The notes below the pieces were generated by a model. It saw only the letters and a list, made by a program, of their open reading frames with translations, was not told where the DNA came from and made no database searches. Source: Alphaproteobacteria bacterium (GTDB taxonomy: Bacteria; Pseudomonadota; Alphaproteobacteria; Micropepsales; Micropepsaceae). From it: a DNA stretch of 64,000 bases. The position numbers and the translations under genes were made by a program. The DNA is taken from assembly GCA_025350465.1 (NCBI GenBank), contig JANXXU010000048.1:1-64000 (forward strand), in the 5' to 3' direction. Shown here in pieces: positions 31,650-41,346 of the stretch (the first letter of the stretch is position 1; every line of letters begins with the position of its first letter).

Positions 31650-32099
31650 CTAGGCGACCTGCGACTTCGGTTGCGCTCTATGTGCTTCCGGCGTTGCTCT
31701 CGCGACGTCCGAAAATCGCACGCGCTCGTCGCTGTTGAGCGTCGGTGCGTTCGTCGCGATCAAGCGATCGACGAGTTCCCGCCGGATCGCGGGGGGCTCG
31801 CTCAGCTCTCGGATATGGACATCGCTTGCGCCCAGCAGCATGGCATCAGCAGCGATTTCGTTGAAAGCCAATCGCGCGCGCAGACTGTCGCTCTCTCCGA
31901 TGAAGAGCGCCTGCCATGACCCGTCTGCCGAACGCTTCGCGTAAATAAAGAGTCCGGGACGACGCGATGCCCGTTCTCCGATACCTTGGATCTTGAAGGC
32001 AAGACCTCGAGGTCCATCCGGCGCGACGAGGCTCAACGGCCAGATGTGACTATCCGCGCTATGGGGCACGCGACCCGCACTGGTTGAATTCGCTTGCAT
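31650..32099 (-). CDS. GIY-YIG-like domain protein
   Basis: A 149-residue protein whose centre resembles a GIY-YIG nuclease domain: PGLFIYAKR (GIY strand), ALFIGESDSLRARL (YIG strand and Arg helix), and further on RRELVDRLIATNAPTLN with the conserved Glu and terminal Asn. Both signature tyrosines read Phe (GLF, FIG), so catalysis is doubtful. ATG 32099 has AAGG 6 nt upstream; GTG 32132 is an alternative start. It is convergent with mucR (14-nt gap). Confidence 0.6.
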   Translation of the reverse strand: MQANSTSAGRVPHSADSHIWPLSLVAPDGPRGLAFKIQGIGERASRRPGLFIYAKRSADGSWQALFIGESDSLRARLAFNEIAADAMLLGASDVHIRELSEPPAIRRELVDRLIATNAPTLNSDERVRFSDVARATPEAHRAQPKSQVA

Positions 32100-32124
32100 T
32101 GGGGCCTTCTGGCGACGCGCCTGG

Positions 32125-32333
32125 TTATCCACAGTGATTCGCCCAGGACAATGTTAGCGCTAATAGGTTAAAGCGACACGAATTTTAACTATGCCTACAG
32201 GATGTAGTAGGAAGCCCGACTCAAGGGCACAATCAGATTTACTTTTCAACCCTGAATAAATTGAAAAGGTCAGGCGCTTCTGCGATGCTTCCCGGCAACA
32301 AGGGGCGCGTCGTGTATCCCTGGTTGTCCACAG
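32125..32333. promoter_or_regulatory. AT-rich divergent region flanked by DnaA-box-like direct repeats
   Basis: The spacer between the GIY-YIG-like gene and the cysteine-rich orphan contains a perfect DnaA box TTATCCACA (32125-32133) and a one-mismatch copy TTGTCCACA (32324-32332), both within the 14-mer CTGGTT(A/G)TCCACAG. Between them the DNA is distinctly AT-rich (about 32150-32270), with TTAGCGCTAA at 32154-32163. It could be a regulatory region, a DnaA-titration site or an origin-like element; no origin-associated gene is next to it. Confidence 0.4.
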
Positions 32334-32373
32334 GCACGGCGCGGGGGCGACTTTTCCCACACGTGGTAGGTTC

Positions 32374-34215
32374 ATGCGTGATCTGCTGGCGGTCGCAAGC
32401 GTCATTCTGCTTGCGTTGGGCCTTGGGGGGGCGGCGGCCTACCTCAGTTCCGAAGTAACGCCATCCGCGTTCGAGTGGGCTCGCGAAGCCCCGGTTATTT
32501 CCACGATCACATCGTCGTTCGAGTCGAGCCGTCCGGCGGCAAAGCCGCGCGCCGGCGATTGCAAATACTGCACCGACATCGCTCAACTCAGCGATACGTT
32601 CGCGCGCCGAGGCGAAGCCGCGCGCCGTCATGCCGAAGCGTTGCAGGCGGCAATGAGCGAAACCGCCGACGGCCAATCGGCAAAGACGCCGGCAACAACC
32701 GCCGAACTTAATGCGGCGCGCCAAGCCGCGACACGCGCGGAGAGCGCGGCGGCCATTTTGCGCGGTTGGTCATCGCGCTGCTCGAGTGAAGAGTTTTGCC
32801 GTGTCAAGCCGCAACCCCTCAAAGTTGCGGCTTGTGCGTCGCAGGAAGATGCGCACACCGCGGCCGCGCTTCTGATCGCGGCAGCAGTGAAGCGAACTGC
32901 GCAGACATGCGCGTCGGCGAGCTGTCCCGCAGTTGATTGCGGCAAGAGCGCTGCGTTGCGTGGCGATGTGGCGGCGGTCGGCGCAAGTCTCGTTTCGCTC
33001 GGCGGGCCGGTGCGCATGGCGCCCGGTCAGTCGCCGCCGTCGCAGCTTGCGGTTGGACCGTCGACGGTCGAGTCGGAATTGTCGCGCGTCGGCGACGAAG
33101 CGGTCTATGTGATCAAGATGGCGCCGTTCCTTCTGGACAACAAATCAGGCGCAGACAATTCCGCCGGCGGCTTGCAGTTGCCGAAATTGGCGCCCGAGAT
33201 GGTGAATGAGCGCGCGGAGTCCGTCGCGCAGCTCGCCTCAGTGATGATGCAGTCGTCCACGATCGCGCCGGCCTCGCGCGACGTTCGCCCCGAGGCGGCG
33301 TGGCGTCTGCGGTCGCTTGCGGTCAATCTGGCGGCGTTCGGACAAGAAGCGGAGCGCGCGACTGGCGCGCGTGGGGCAACGAAAGACGTAAACTGGGAGC
33401 GCCTCGCCCAATCGCTTGGTGGATCGCTGCTTGATCTCGCGCGTATCCGTGCGATGCTCGAGCGTGCGCGTGGCGACGCGCCGGTGCCGGGCAGCGGCTG
33501 CGACGGAACGGTTGCCGACGCCGCGCAGCAAATGCGCGAGGCGCTGGCAATGCTTGATCTTTGCCGCATGCGCTCGGCGTGCTCGCGTGGGGAGACCTCC
33601 GCTCGCCCGAGTTCTGCCGATACGAAGGCCACTCAGGCTGCGGCATTAGCGGCAGTACTTCCGCGCGCGCAGGCCGAGGCCGCCTCGCTAAGCGTGAGTG
33701 ACGTTGGCGAACATGAAGTGCTTCCCGTCGCTGAAGGCGGTCAGCCGAAATTGCTCGATATGTTGCGCTCGCAAGGTGTCTGTCGCCGGGCGCAGGACCT
33801 GCGTGAAGCTTCCGCCGTGGCACCTGGCGCAGCTCAAAACGTTGCCGCGGCGATCACGGTGCCAACCACAGATGCTGCCGTCAATGCGATCGCACCTCAA
33901 GCGGTCGTTGCTGCGGCTGCGGATGCCATCACCTCCGCCGCGACGACAACGACCGTCGCGTCACCTTTCGGTCCTTCGACACCGGGAGCCGAATTGGCGC
34001 AAACGATGGCGCGCTTTGTTGGCGCGTCGCCCCGACACAAGCCGATGGAGGTGTTAGCCTCCGATCCGGCCGGTCGCACCGATGAGGCGACCTATCGCGG
34101 CGTCCTCGTCCCTCAAGGGACACCGGATTCGGGCGTTAGCTTCGTGGGAGGCCCACAAGAATTCGGTGCACCTGTCGCTCCGGCACCTGCTCCTGCGGCT
34201 CCGCCAAAGCACTAA
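32374..34215 (+). CDS. Large cysteine-rich exported protein of unknown family
   Basis: A 613-residue protein that I cannot assign. An N-terminal hydrophobic segment (LLAVASVILLALGLGGAAAY) acts as a signal or anchor. The rest is Ala-rich and probably helical with spaced cysteine pairs: GDCKYCTD near residue 63, SRCSSEEFCRVK near 137, QTCASASCPAVDCGK near 180, SGCDGT near 373 and LDLCRMRSACSRG near 395, suggesting disulfide-linked helical hairpins in the periplasm. The last 150 residues are low-complexity Ala/Thr/Val then Pro-rich. Starts at ATG 32374, divergent from the GIY-YIG-like gene. Confidence 0.75.
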   Translation: MRDLLAVASVILLALGLGGAAAYLSSEVTPSAFEWAREAPVISTITSSFESSRPAAKPRAGDCKYCTDIAQLSDTFARRGEAARRHAEALQAAMSETADGQSAKTPATTAELNAARQAATRAESAAAILRGWSSRCSSEEFCRVKPQPLKVAACASQEDAHTAAALLIAAAVKRTAQTCASASCPAVDCGKSAALRGDVAAVGASLVSLGGPVRMAPGQSPPSQLAVGPSTVESELSRVGDEAVYVIKMAPFLLDNKSGADNSAGGLQLPKLAPEMVNERAESVAQLASVMMQSSTIAPASRDVRPEAAWRLRSLAVNLAAFGQEAERATGARGATKDVNWERLAQSLGGSLLDLARIRAMLERARGDAPVPGSGCDGTVADAAQQMREALAMLDLCRMRSACSRGETSARPSSADTKATQAAALAAVLPRAQAEAASLSVSDVGEHEVLPVAEGGQPKLLDMLRSQGVCRRAQDLREASAVAPGAAQNVAAAITVPTTDAAVNAIAPQAVVAAAADAITSAATTTTVASPFGPSTPGAELAQTMARFVGASPRHKPMEVLASDPAGRTDEATYRGVLVPQGTPDSGVSFVGGPQEFGAPVAPAPAPAAPPKH

Positions 34216-34253
34216 CTAACTGCGTTTCGCACTTGCTACGTCCTGCAGAATGA

Positions 34254-34269
34254 GGCCGCCAAGGCGGCC
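34254..34269. terminator. Possible bidirectional stop hairpin
   Basis: GGCCGCC (34254-34260) and GGCGGCC (34263-34269) with a 2-nt spacer, located between convergent genes (the cysteine-rich orphan and sufE). There is no T-run on either side, so this is tentative. Confidence 0.35.
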
Positions 34270-34286
34270 GTCCGAGGGCGCGGATC

Positions 34287-34712
34287 TTATGCACCCGTCG
34301 TCGTTAGCGCGCGTGCATCGGCTCGGATACGCTCCACCATCGCGAACAACCCGTTGGAACGTTGCTGGCTCAAATGCGTATCAAGGCCGAGCTCGCCCAG
34401 GATGCGCCGCGCATCGATGGCCAGAATTTCATCGGCCGAATGAGCGGAATAGAGTTCCAGCAGAATCGAAATCAGTCCCCGCACGATGAGCGCGTCGCTC
34501 TCGCCTTGGAAGACTATGACGTCTTGACCGTTCCTATTCTCGCGTCTCGACACCAGCCACACTTGACTGGCGCAGCCGCGTATCTTTGTGCCGTCGGTCT
34601 TGAGTTCGTCCGCTAAGGGCGTCATCCGTCGCCCGAGCTCGATGATGTAGCGGTAGCGCTCGTCCCAATCGTCGAGCACGCGGAAATCATCGATGATTTG
34701 TTCGATGCTCAC
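34287..34712 (-). CDS. sufE: SufE family Fe-S assembly sulfur acceptor
   Basis: A 141-residue SufE, which takes persulfide sulfur from the desulfurase SufS and hands it to the SufBCD scaffold. The core is DDWDERYRYIIELGRRM, the acceptor cysteine lies in KIRGCASQVWL (near residue 47), and IVRGLISILLELYS follows. The length fits the family. The rest of the suf operon is not in this window, so the gene is isolated here. Confidence 0.94.
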   Translation of the reverse strand: MSIEQIIDDFRVLDDWDERYRYIIELGRRMTPLADELKTDGTKIRGCASQVWLVSRRENRNGQDVIVFQGESDALIVRGLISILLELYSAHSADEILAIDARRILGELGLDTHLSQQRSNGLFAMVERIRADARALTTTGA

Positions 34713-34796
34713 GAGATTCTCTAAGACCTCTAAGGCCCTGTTGGGGCGCCCTCAAGCCAAGGAGATAGAGGCGCCGCTCGTCGGGGACAAGCGCAC

Positions 34797-35318
34797 TTAC
34801 CGTTCCATCTCGACTAGCTTGCGCAATCCCGGCGTGTCGAGCCGGTAGTGCAGCAGGTCGTCTTGATGCACGAAGCCGATGCGGTCGAACGAGGCGCGCG
34901 ACGGATTGGCATGCACCACGTTGAGTTGGAGGCTCGTGCATCCTCTCTCCTTCGCGATGCGTCCAACCTCTCGCACGAGATTGAACCCGACGCCCGTGCC
35001 GCGTACCGCCTCGTCGACGAAGAGATCGGTGATCTGAAGCGCCGTCGCGCCGTCCCAGCTCGCGTAAAACGTTTGAAACAGGGCCAGGCCGACGGGCTGC
35101 GCATGCCGGTCAGCGATCAGCGCCTCGAACTTGCGCTGCGGGCCAAAGCCGTCGCGGCGAAAATTTTCGGCGGTTGCGGAGACCCGCTGTTTGACGCCTT
35201 GATAATCGGCGAGCGCCCGTACCATGCGGATCATAGCCTCGGCGTCTTCGGGGTGGGCTTCACGAACGGTGACGGAAATCGCTGAATGCAAAGGCACGGC
35301 GGTGGCATGAGCCGGCAT
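34797..35318 (-). CDS. GNAT family N-acetyltransferase
   Basis: A 173-residue GNAT. VTVREAHPEDAEAMIRMVRA opens the domain; the acetyl-CoA loop is LFVDEAVRGTGVGFNLVREV near residue 110, and LQLNVVHANPSRASFDRIGF completes the fold in the style of diamine/spermidine acetyltransferases. ATG 35318 has GGGAGAAG upstream; the open frame to 35444 is ignored. An acceptor cannot be predicted. Confidence 0.88.
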   Translation of the reverse strand: MPAHATAVPLHSAISVTVREAHPEDAEAMIRMVRALADYQGVKQRVSATAENFRRDGFGPQRKFEALIADRHAQPVGLALFQTFYASWDGATALQITDLFVDEAVRGTGVGFNLVREVGRIAKERGCTSLQLNVVHANPSRASFDRIGFVHQDDLLHYRLDTPGLRKLVEMER

Positions 35319-35385
35319 TTTTTGTCTTCTCCCAGCGTCAACCGGTAAGGTTGCGGCGGGAGAATAGGGGCGGGAACTTGCCCTG

Positions 35386-35742
35386 TCACTCAATACGAGC
35401 TTGAAATTTTTTGTGTTGTTGTGCGTGCGAAATAGCGTCCGCAAGGCGCGGATTTTCGGGCGTGGGTAGGTGCGATTGCGCCTCTTTCAGTAGCGACGCG
35501 CCGGTATCCGTGACCGTCGACATGAGGTTCTGGCCGGCCGCGCAGAGCGCCGGGTTCGTGTCGCAGGTTTGCGCAAGCCGTGTGGCAAAGCCCCACACGG
35601 CAAAGGCGGTGTCATGGACCTGCTCGCTGAACGGCACTTCGTGCCCGCCAGCGCCCTTGCCAGTGTAGCCCAGTCTCGCCTCGGCCGGCACGATGATCGA
35701 CGCCAGCGTCAGCCAGAACACAGATCGAAGAATGAATCCCAT
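35386..35742 (-). CDS. DUF5330-like small exported protein
   Basis: A 118-residue protein with an N-terminal hydrophobic segment (MGFILRSVFWLTLASIIV) and the family pattern of a helix ending in two cysteines (LAQTCDTNPALCAAGQNL), then a C-terminal helix ending in LKEAQSHL. This resembles DUF5330, found in Hyphomicrobiales. GAGGGC precedes ATG 35742; the frame stays open to 35940 but that part is AT-rich and unlike coding DNA. Confidence 0.68.
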   Translation of the reverse strand: MGFILRSVFWLTLASIIVPAEARLGYTGKGAGGHEVPFSEQVHDTAFAVWGFATRLAQTCDTNPALCAAGQNLMSTVTDTGASLLKEAQSHLPTPENPRLADAISHAQQHKKFQARIE

Positions 35743-36102
35743 GCCGCCCTCAATGCCTTTCGGCAGGCGTGAAATTGCGCCGTGGCGCCTTTTGGCGGTC
35801 TGAAAATCAAAGCAAAAATTGAAGACAATTGGGCTTCGTTTATGCCGAACGTGCGTTATCCCAAATAGTGCGAAGAGGAACCCGATGAGGTTTGAAGCAA
35901 TCTCGCGATGAATGCGAATCAGTATTTCGCAAAATTTCATTCAAGTTTTCGGCGAGTACCTGCAGGGTCCCGGAATACGGTGCTGGATCGCCGCCGAGAC
36001 TCGAATGGAGAGCGTCGGAGGACCGGCAGTCTTCTGCGGATTCAGACTTCGTTAACGATTGCAGCCAAGCATGGCGTTAACCAATGAGATTTGAGTCGCT
36101 CC
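35743..36102. promoter_or_regulatory. 360-nt divergent intergenic region
   Basis: Lies between the DUF5330-like gene and the PAS histidine kinase, read in opposite directions. The sequence is AT-richer than average around 35800-35945 (for example AAATCAAAGCAAAAATTGAA). No repeat, RNA or additional ORF with a ribosome site was found. Confidence 0.45.
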
Positions 36103-37863
36103 ATGGCTTCCAGCCTCGCCATCACACCGCATCGCCTCAACGGGTTCATAGCTGACGCCGTCGCCGGCATTTTCGGCAGGATGGCGGGCTCCGCCCAAGA
36201 CCGGCGTGCGTCTTTCGCAGCCGCCCACGTGTTGGCCGGGTCGGTGGGCGTTGCCCTCTGGGTCCTTCAGTGGGCGATCGTCGGGCCGGTCGATGCGGTG
36301 ACGGGCATTGCCTTCTTCTGGCTGCTGATGCCCTTGGCCCTGTGGATTTACGTCGAGCTCGATGGCGACCTCGCCGCAGCCGAAGCAGGCTCGGCCTTTT
36401 GCTTATCGGGCCTCGTTGTCTACGTTGCTGCCTTCACGGGCGGTCTCGCGTCGCCGGTCGTGCCCTGGCTGCTCGTCGCGCCGATCGAGGCGGCGGTCCC
36501 GGGACGGCGAGCGCCCATGCTAATCGCCTCCGGTCTCAGCGTGATGGGTTTCATCGTGCTGACAGCGCTCACGCTGGCGGGTTTGATGCCGGCCTCGCGT
36601 TTGCCTCCTGATTTGGCCCCGATCGTTACCTCAGTCGCGATCATCGCGGCGCTTTGCGCCATAGCGCTCGCGTTACGCGCTATCCAGCGCCGCCAAGCGC
36701 AAGACGAGGCCAAGATCCGCGACACCGCCGCCCTCCATCAATTGCTGACCGATCACGCGAGCGATCTCATCACGCGCCACGCCGATGATGGTACGATCGC
36801 GTTTGCTTCGCCGGCGTCGGTGAATCTGATGGGCGCCGCGCCGAGCGAACTTGTCGGTCTGAGCCCCGCGATGTTTGTTCATATCCAGGATCTCGCCGCG
36901 GTCGAAGGAGCGATTGCCCTCGCGACGCATGGTGAACCTCAGAGCATTCAATTCCGGCTGCGGCACAAAGACGGCTCGTATCTGGTCGTCGAAATGCGCT
37001 GCCAGCCCGTGGAGGGCGGCATCATCGCCGTCACCCGCGACATCAATGCATTGAAGAAGATCGAGACGGATCTTACGGCCGCGCGCGATACGGCGGAAGA
37101 AGCAAGCCGCGCGAAATCACGGTTCCTTGCCAATATGAGCCACGAGTTGCGTACGCCGCTCAATGCGATCATCGGGTTCTCGGACATCATGCGCCAAGAA
37201 ATCTTGGGTCCGATGGGCAATGAGCGGTATCGGGAATATGCGGGACTGATCCGCGACAGCGGCCAACACCTCGTCGACTTGATTTCCGATTTGCTCGACA
37301 TGTCGAAGATCGAGGCCGGCAAATTTGCGATCGACGCCAAGCCGTTCGAGATCGGCGCCTTGATCGAGGAATGCATCAGCATGGTGCGGGTGACCGCCGA
37401 CAACGCCGGTGTCGTATTGGCACGAGACCTAGCCGAAGAGTTGCCGTCGCTTATCGCCGATCGTCGCGCGCTGAAACAAAGCCTGATCAATTTGCTGTCA
37501 AACGCGATCAAATTCACGCCGGCCGAAGGCCGCGTGACCGTCGCCGCGCACAACGAGGGCGACGCCCTTCTATTGCAGGTGCGCGATACGGGCGTCGGTA
37601 TTCCGGAGAAGGACCTCGCGCGCATCGGCAGGCCGTTCGAACAAGTCGAAGGCGAGCTTCAGCGGATGCACAAAGGCACGGGTCTTGGACTATCGTTGGT
37701 CAAAGCGCTTGCCGAGCTGCATGGCGGCGCGATGCAGATAGACAGCGCGCTGGGCGATGGGACGACCGTTTCGTTGCGTCTCCCGCTGAGGGCGAAGACT
37801 CCGTCCGACGACGACGCGCGCCTCGTCTATCCGGAGCGCTTCCGGGCAGGCGCCAGCCGCTGA
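36103..37863 (+). CDS. PAS-domain sensor histidine kinase, DivJ/PleC class
   Basis: A 586-residue membrane kinase: about six TM segments in the first 200 residues; a PAS domain (LITRHADDGTIAFASPASVN, near 230-330) with a PAC tail; HisKA with phospho-acceptor His in FLANMSHELRTPLNAIIGF (near residue 350); and a HATPase with N box (INLLSNAIKFTP), G1 (VRDTGVGIPEKDL) and G2 (GTGLGLSLVKAL). The HisKA sequence is that of the alphaproteobacterial cell-cycle kinases. No response regulator is adjacent. ATG 36103 was chosen over TTG 36091. Overlaps the convergent gene by 37 nt. Confidence 0.9.
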   Translation: MASSLAITPHRLNGFIADAVAGIFGRMAGSAQDRRASFAAAHVLAGSVGVALWVLQWAIVGPVDAVTGIAFFWLLMPLALWIYVELDGDLAAAEAGSAFCLSGLVVYVAAFTGGLASPVVPWLLVAPIEAAVPGRRAPMLIASGLSVMGFIVLTALTLAGLMPASRLPPDLAPIVTSVAIIAALCAIALALRAIQRRQAQDEAKIRDTAALHQLLTDHASDLITRHADDGTIAFASPASVNLMGAAPSELVGLSPAMFVHIQDLAAVEGAIALATHGEPQSIQFRLRHKDGSYLVVEMRCQPVEGGIIAVTRDINALKKIETDLTAARDTAEEASRAKSRFLANMSHELRTPLNAIIGFSDIMRQEILGPMGNERYREYAGLIRDSGQHLVDLISDLLDMSKIEAGKFAIDAKPFEIGALIEECISMVRVTADNAGVVLARDLAEELPSLIADRRALKQSLINLLSNAIKFTPAEGRVTVAAHNEGDALLLQVRDTGVGIPEKDLARIGRPFEQVEGELQRMHKGTGLGLSLVKALAELHGGAMQIDSALGDGTTVSLRLPLRAKTPSDDDARLVYPERFRAGASR

Positions 37864-39827
37864 CGCGGCCTGGGCCATAGTCGCGCGAAGAGGCCGCCGA
37901 TCCCGCGCAGCGTCAGAAGCGCGAACAAGAGCGCCGCCCCCGTTGGCCGCGCTCGCGCATCGCACAGATCAGCAAAGCGCGAGGCCGAGCGATGAGCCAG
38001 GCGAACGACAGTGGCGAATTCGCCGACCGTGCGGCCAGCGAACGAGAGGCCGAACGCCGAGCGTCCATTTTCTTCCGATTGGCGCGATAGTTGTACCGGC
38101 AGTTCCATCACATTGTTTTCGGCGGTGAGCGTCAGCTTGCCGGCAAGCGCGCGCGCCGACATATCGACCGGCCCGTCGGCGACAAAACGCGCGCCATGGA
38201 CTGAGATGTCCGCCAGCCGTCCGCGATATTTTTCGCCCCCGAGCAACAACTCCGCTTCGAAGCGCCGCGACACACGCGGCGACAAGCGGCGCTGGCGCTG
38301 TTCGGAGATCGCGCCGAGAAGCAACGCCAGCACGCATGCGGCGAAGACGGTGGCCGCGAGCAATGGCGCAATCTGGGCCTGCGCATCAGGCTTCGTGAAC
38401 CAGGCGGCGACCCCGGCCGTGGTGCCCGCAAGAGCGATCGCAAAGAGGACGACGAGTAGGCTGCTCGCATGATCGGCGTGAAGTTTGCCGGCAACGGCGT
38501 CGCGGCGGCCGCTGATGAGGGCAACGACCGCGGGCATCGATAGGAGCGACTCCAACAGCTCACTCCACATCGCGATGAAGCCGCCGCCAAGTCCCGCGTG
38601 CAGCGCGCCGGAGAGGCTCAACGCCACAATGAGGCCTGCCATCGTCATCGCGGTGCCTTCGAAAGCCCCGACGCCGTGTGTCAACGGTACTTGCACGAGC
38701 AGCGCCAAGGGCGGCAGCGTAAGAATGAGAGTCCATGCGAGCGGCAGGCCGGCGGCGAACAGCGATGGCAACCATGAGAAGCGTTCGCGGAGCGAAAGGC
38801 CGCGTGTGGTGAGCGGGTCGCGCGTGAGCGCGGCTTCGATCATGCCGGCACGTTGCACCAACCGCTGCGCGAGGTAGTCCCGAACCGTTTCGGGCGCAAG
38901 GGCGGCAATCATCGGTCGGCTTGTCGCCGCGCGGCGCCAACCGGTTTCAGCCGCTCGCAACCGCGTCATCGCATCGGCCGTCAGGCCCCAGCACGAAAAA
39001 CTCCCGCAGGCGGTTAGTGCCGGCCGCTGCCACAGCGTCCGCCGCGAAGTACCGAAGACACTTGCCAGCGCGCCGACCGCCTTCAGGCAAGCCTTGAAGA
39101 AATGCCCCGGATCGCCGGGCAAACGCCGCGTTATTTCCAGATCCGCCAGCACCGGGTCGCCGTCGATGGCGAACATCGGCACGTCGACGAAGGCCAGGCG
39201 CGGGTCGGCAAGAAAATCGCCGGCCAAACGGCGCAGTAAATCTGGCGTCGGTGCTTCGCCTGCGTTCAAGACGAGCACCAGATTTCCGGCTGTGCGAGAC
39301 AAAGCGGCTGTTAAAGCCAGACCCTGCGTCGCCTCAGGCGACGCGGCAAGCCAAGACGCCTTCATGCGCTGAGCCAGCGCGGTCAATCCCGGTACACCGT
39401 CCGCGGCGTCCTCGATGCCCACCAAGTGAAGTCGAACGCGCTCTTTCGGGTAATCAAGTTGCGCCGCCGCGGCGAGCGAATAGGTCGCCTTGGGAACCTG
39501 CTGTTGTCGAGATACCAAGACGAAGATGTCGACCGTCGGCCATTCGTCTTCATGAATGGTTGCGGCCGTTGGTCGAACCGATGCCGGGAGGATGTCAGCC
39601 AGGGCCGACGCGATCAGTGCCACCGTGACGAGGCTCTCGGCCGCGAAAAGCACAATCGAGAGAACCAGCCCTGATAACGGAAGTCCGGTCAGCGTGGCGT
39701 CGAGCCGCCACATCAGATGAATGATCAAGATGCCCGCCCCAATCCCCAGGGCAACTGCGCGCTTGAGGGGCACGGCATTGAATCGCACGAACGGCGGCGC
39801 TTCGGACGCGATTTCTGGACCGGTCAA
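37827..39827 (-). CDS. BcsA-like membrane protein with PilZ domain, degenerate glycosyltransferase
   Basis: A 666-residue protein aligning with bacterial cellulose synthase catalytic subunits: N-terminal TM pair, GT2-like domain beginning EWPTVDIFVLVSRQQQ (near residue 95), a TM block, and a C-terminal PilZ domain (RRFEAELLLGGEKYRGRL, then DISVHGARF, near 525-555). The catalytic hallmarks are missing: the DxD site reads VLNAGEAPTP, the TED motif GLTADAM, and QxxRW reads QRLVQRAG. It is probably a c-di-GMP-responsive pseudo-transferase. The start is TTG 39827, supported by GAGGGGGA 5-6 nt upstream. Confidence 0.82.
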   Translation of the reverse strand: MTGPEIASEAPPFVRFNAVPLKRAVALGIGAGILIIHLMWRLDATLTGLPLSGLVLSIVLFAAESLVTVALIASALADILPASVRPTAATIHEDEWPTVDIFVLVSRQQQVPKATYSLAAAAQLDYPKERVRLHLVGIEDAADGVPGLTALAQRMKASWLAASPEATQGLALTAALSRTAGNLVLVLNAGEAPTPDLLRRLAGDFLADPRLAFVDVPMFAIDGDPVLADLEITRRLPGDPGHFFKACLKAVGALASVFGTSRRTLWQRPALTACGSFSCWGLTADAMTRLRAAETGWRRAATSRPMIAALAPETVRDYLAQRLVQRAGMIEAALTRDPLTTRGLSLRERFSWLPSLFAAGLPLAWTLILTLPPLALLVQVPLTHGVGAFEGTAMTMAGLIVALSLSGALHAGLGGGFIAMWSELLESLLSMPAVVALISGRRDAVAGKLHADHASSLLVVLFAIALAGTTAGVAAWFTKPDAQAQIAPLLAATVFAACVLALLLGAISEQRQRRLSPRVSRRFEAELLLGGEKYRGRLADISVHGARFVADGPVDMSARALAGKLTLTAENNVMELPVQLSRQSEENGRSAFGLSFAGRTVGEFATVVRLAHRSASRFADLCDARARPTGAALLFALLTLRGIGGLFARLWPRPRQRLAPARKRSG

Positions 39828-39941
39828 CGAGTTCCCCCTCGCATCGCCTGATTCGACGAATCGGTCCGACTAAAGAATCGCAACCTGAGTCGCAGAGCGA
39901 GTGGCAAAAAGGACTCAGACGTGTTCATTCTCAGTGCACGG

Positions 39942-40280
39942 ATGATGGAACCTCGCCTCAAGACCTCGATCTGGGTTTCAGCGCTGATCCGCCGAGCGGA
40001 ACTCGGCGGTGCAGCGGCGTTCGTCGCGCGCAAGGGCGAACTCGACGCCGGCGCCGTGCTGGTGAAAGTCTCAACCCTCGACGGTCGTGCTCGTGTGTGG
40101 TCGTCAACCTATGGCGGCGACGGTCATCGCCGATGGATGCGCGCAACCGGCGTGGAATTGGTTCCGGACGCGGACGCAGAAGCCTACGTCGCGCGCGCGC
40201 GCTCGCGCGATAGCGACCTCTGGGTCGTGGAGATCGAAGACCGCCAGGGCAGAGACTTCCTCACAGAACCTACGGACTGA
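39942..40280 (+). CDS. DUF1491 protein
   Basis: A 112-residue protein of DUF1491, an alphaproteobacterial family of unknown function. MEPRLKTSIWVSALIRRAE, GAVLVKVSTLDGRARVW, HRRWMRATG and LWVVEIEDRQGRDF match the family order. Two adjacent ATGs (39942, 39945) are possible starts, the second giving MEPRLKT. Divergent from the BcsA-like gene and ending 6 nt from the convergent NMO gene. Confidence 0.88.
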   Translation: MMEPRLKTSIWVSALIRRAELGGAAAFVARKGELDAGAVLVKVSTLDGRARVWSSTYGGDGHRRWMRATGVELVPDADAEAYVARARSRDSDLWVVEIEDRQGRDFLTEPTD

Positions 40281-40286
40281 CGTGCG

Positions 40287-41285
<999 letters not shown>

Positions 41286-41346
41286 CTACAGTGGCAATAG
41301 CGAAGAGCCAAGCTTGGCGGGACCGCGCGTCCGGCGCAAGGCGCTC

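Noticed and set aside
11281-34245. Shared 13-mer TTGCTACGTCCTG before the GH5 gene and before sufE
   Set aside because: A single 13-base match in 64 kb is expected by chance, and flanking sequence does not extend the similarity.
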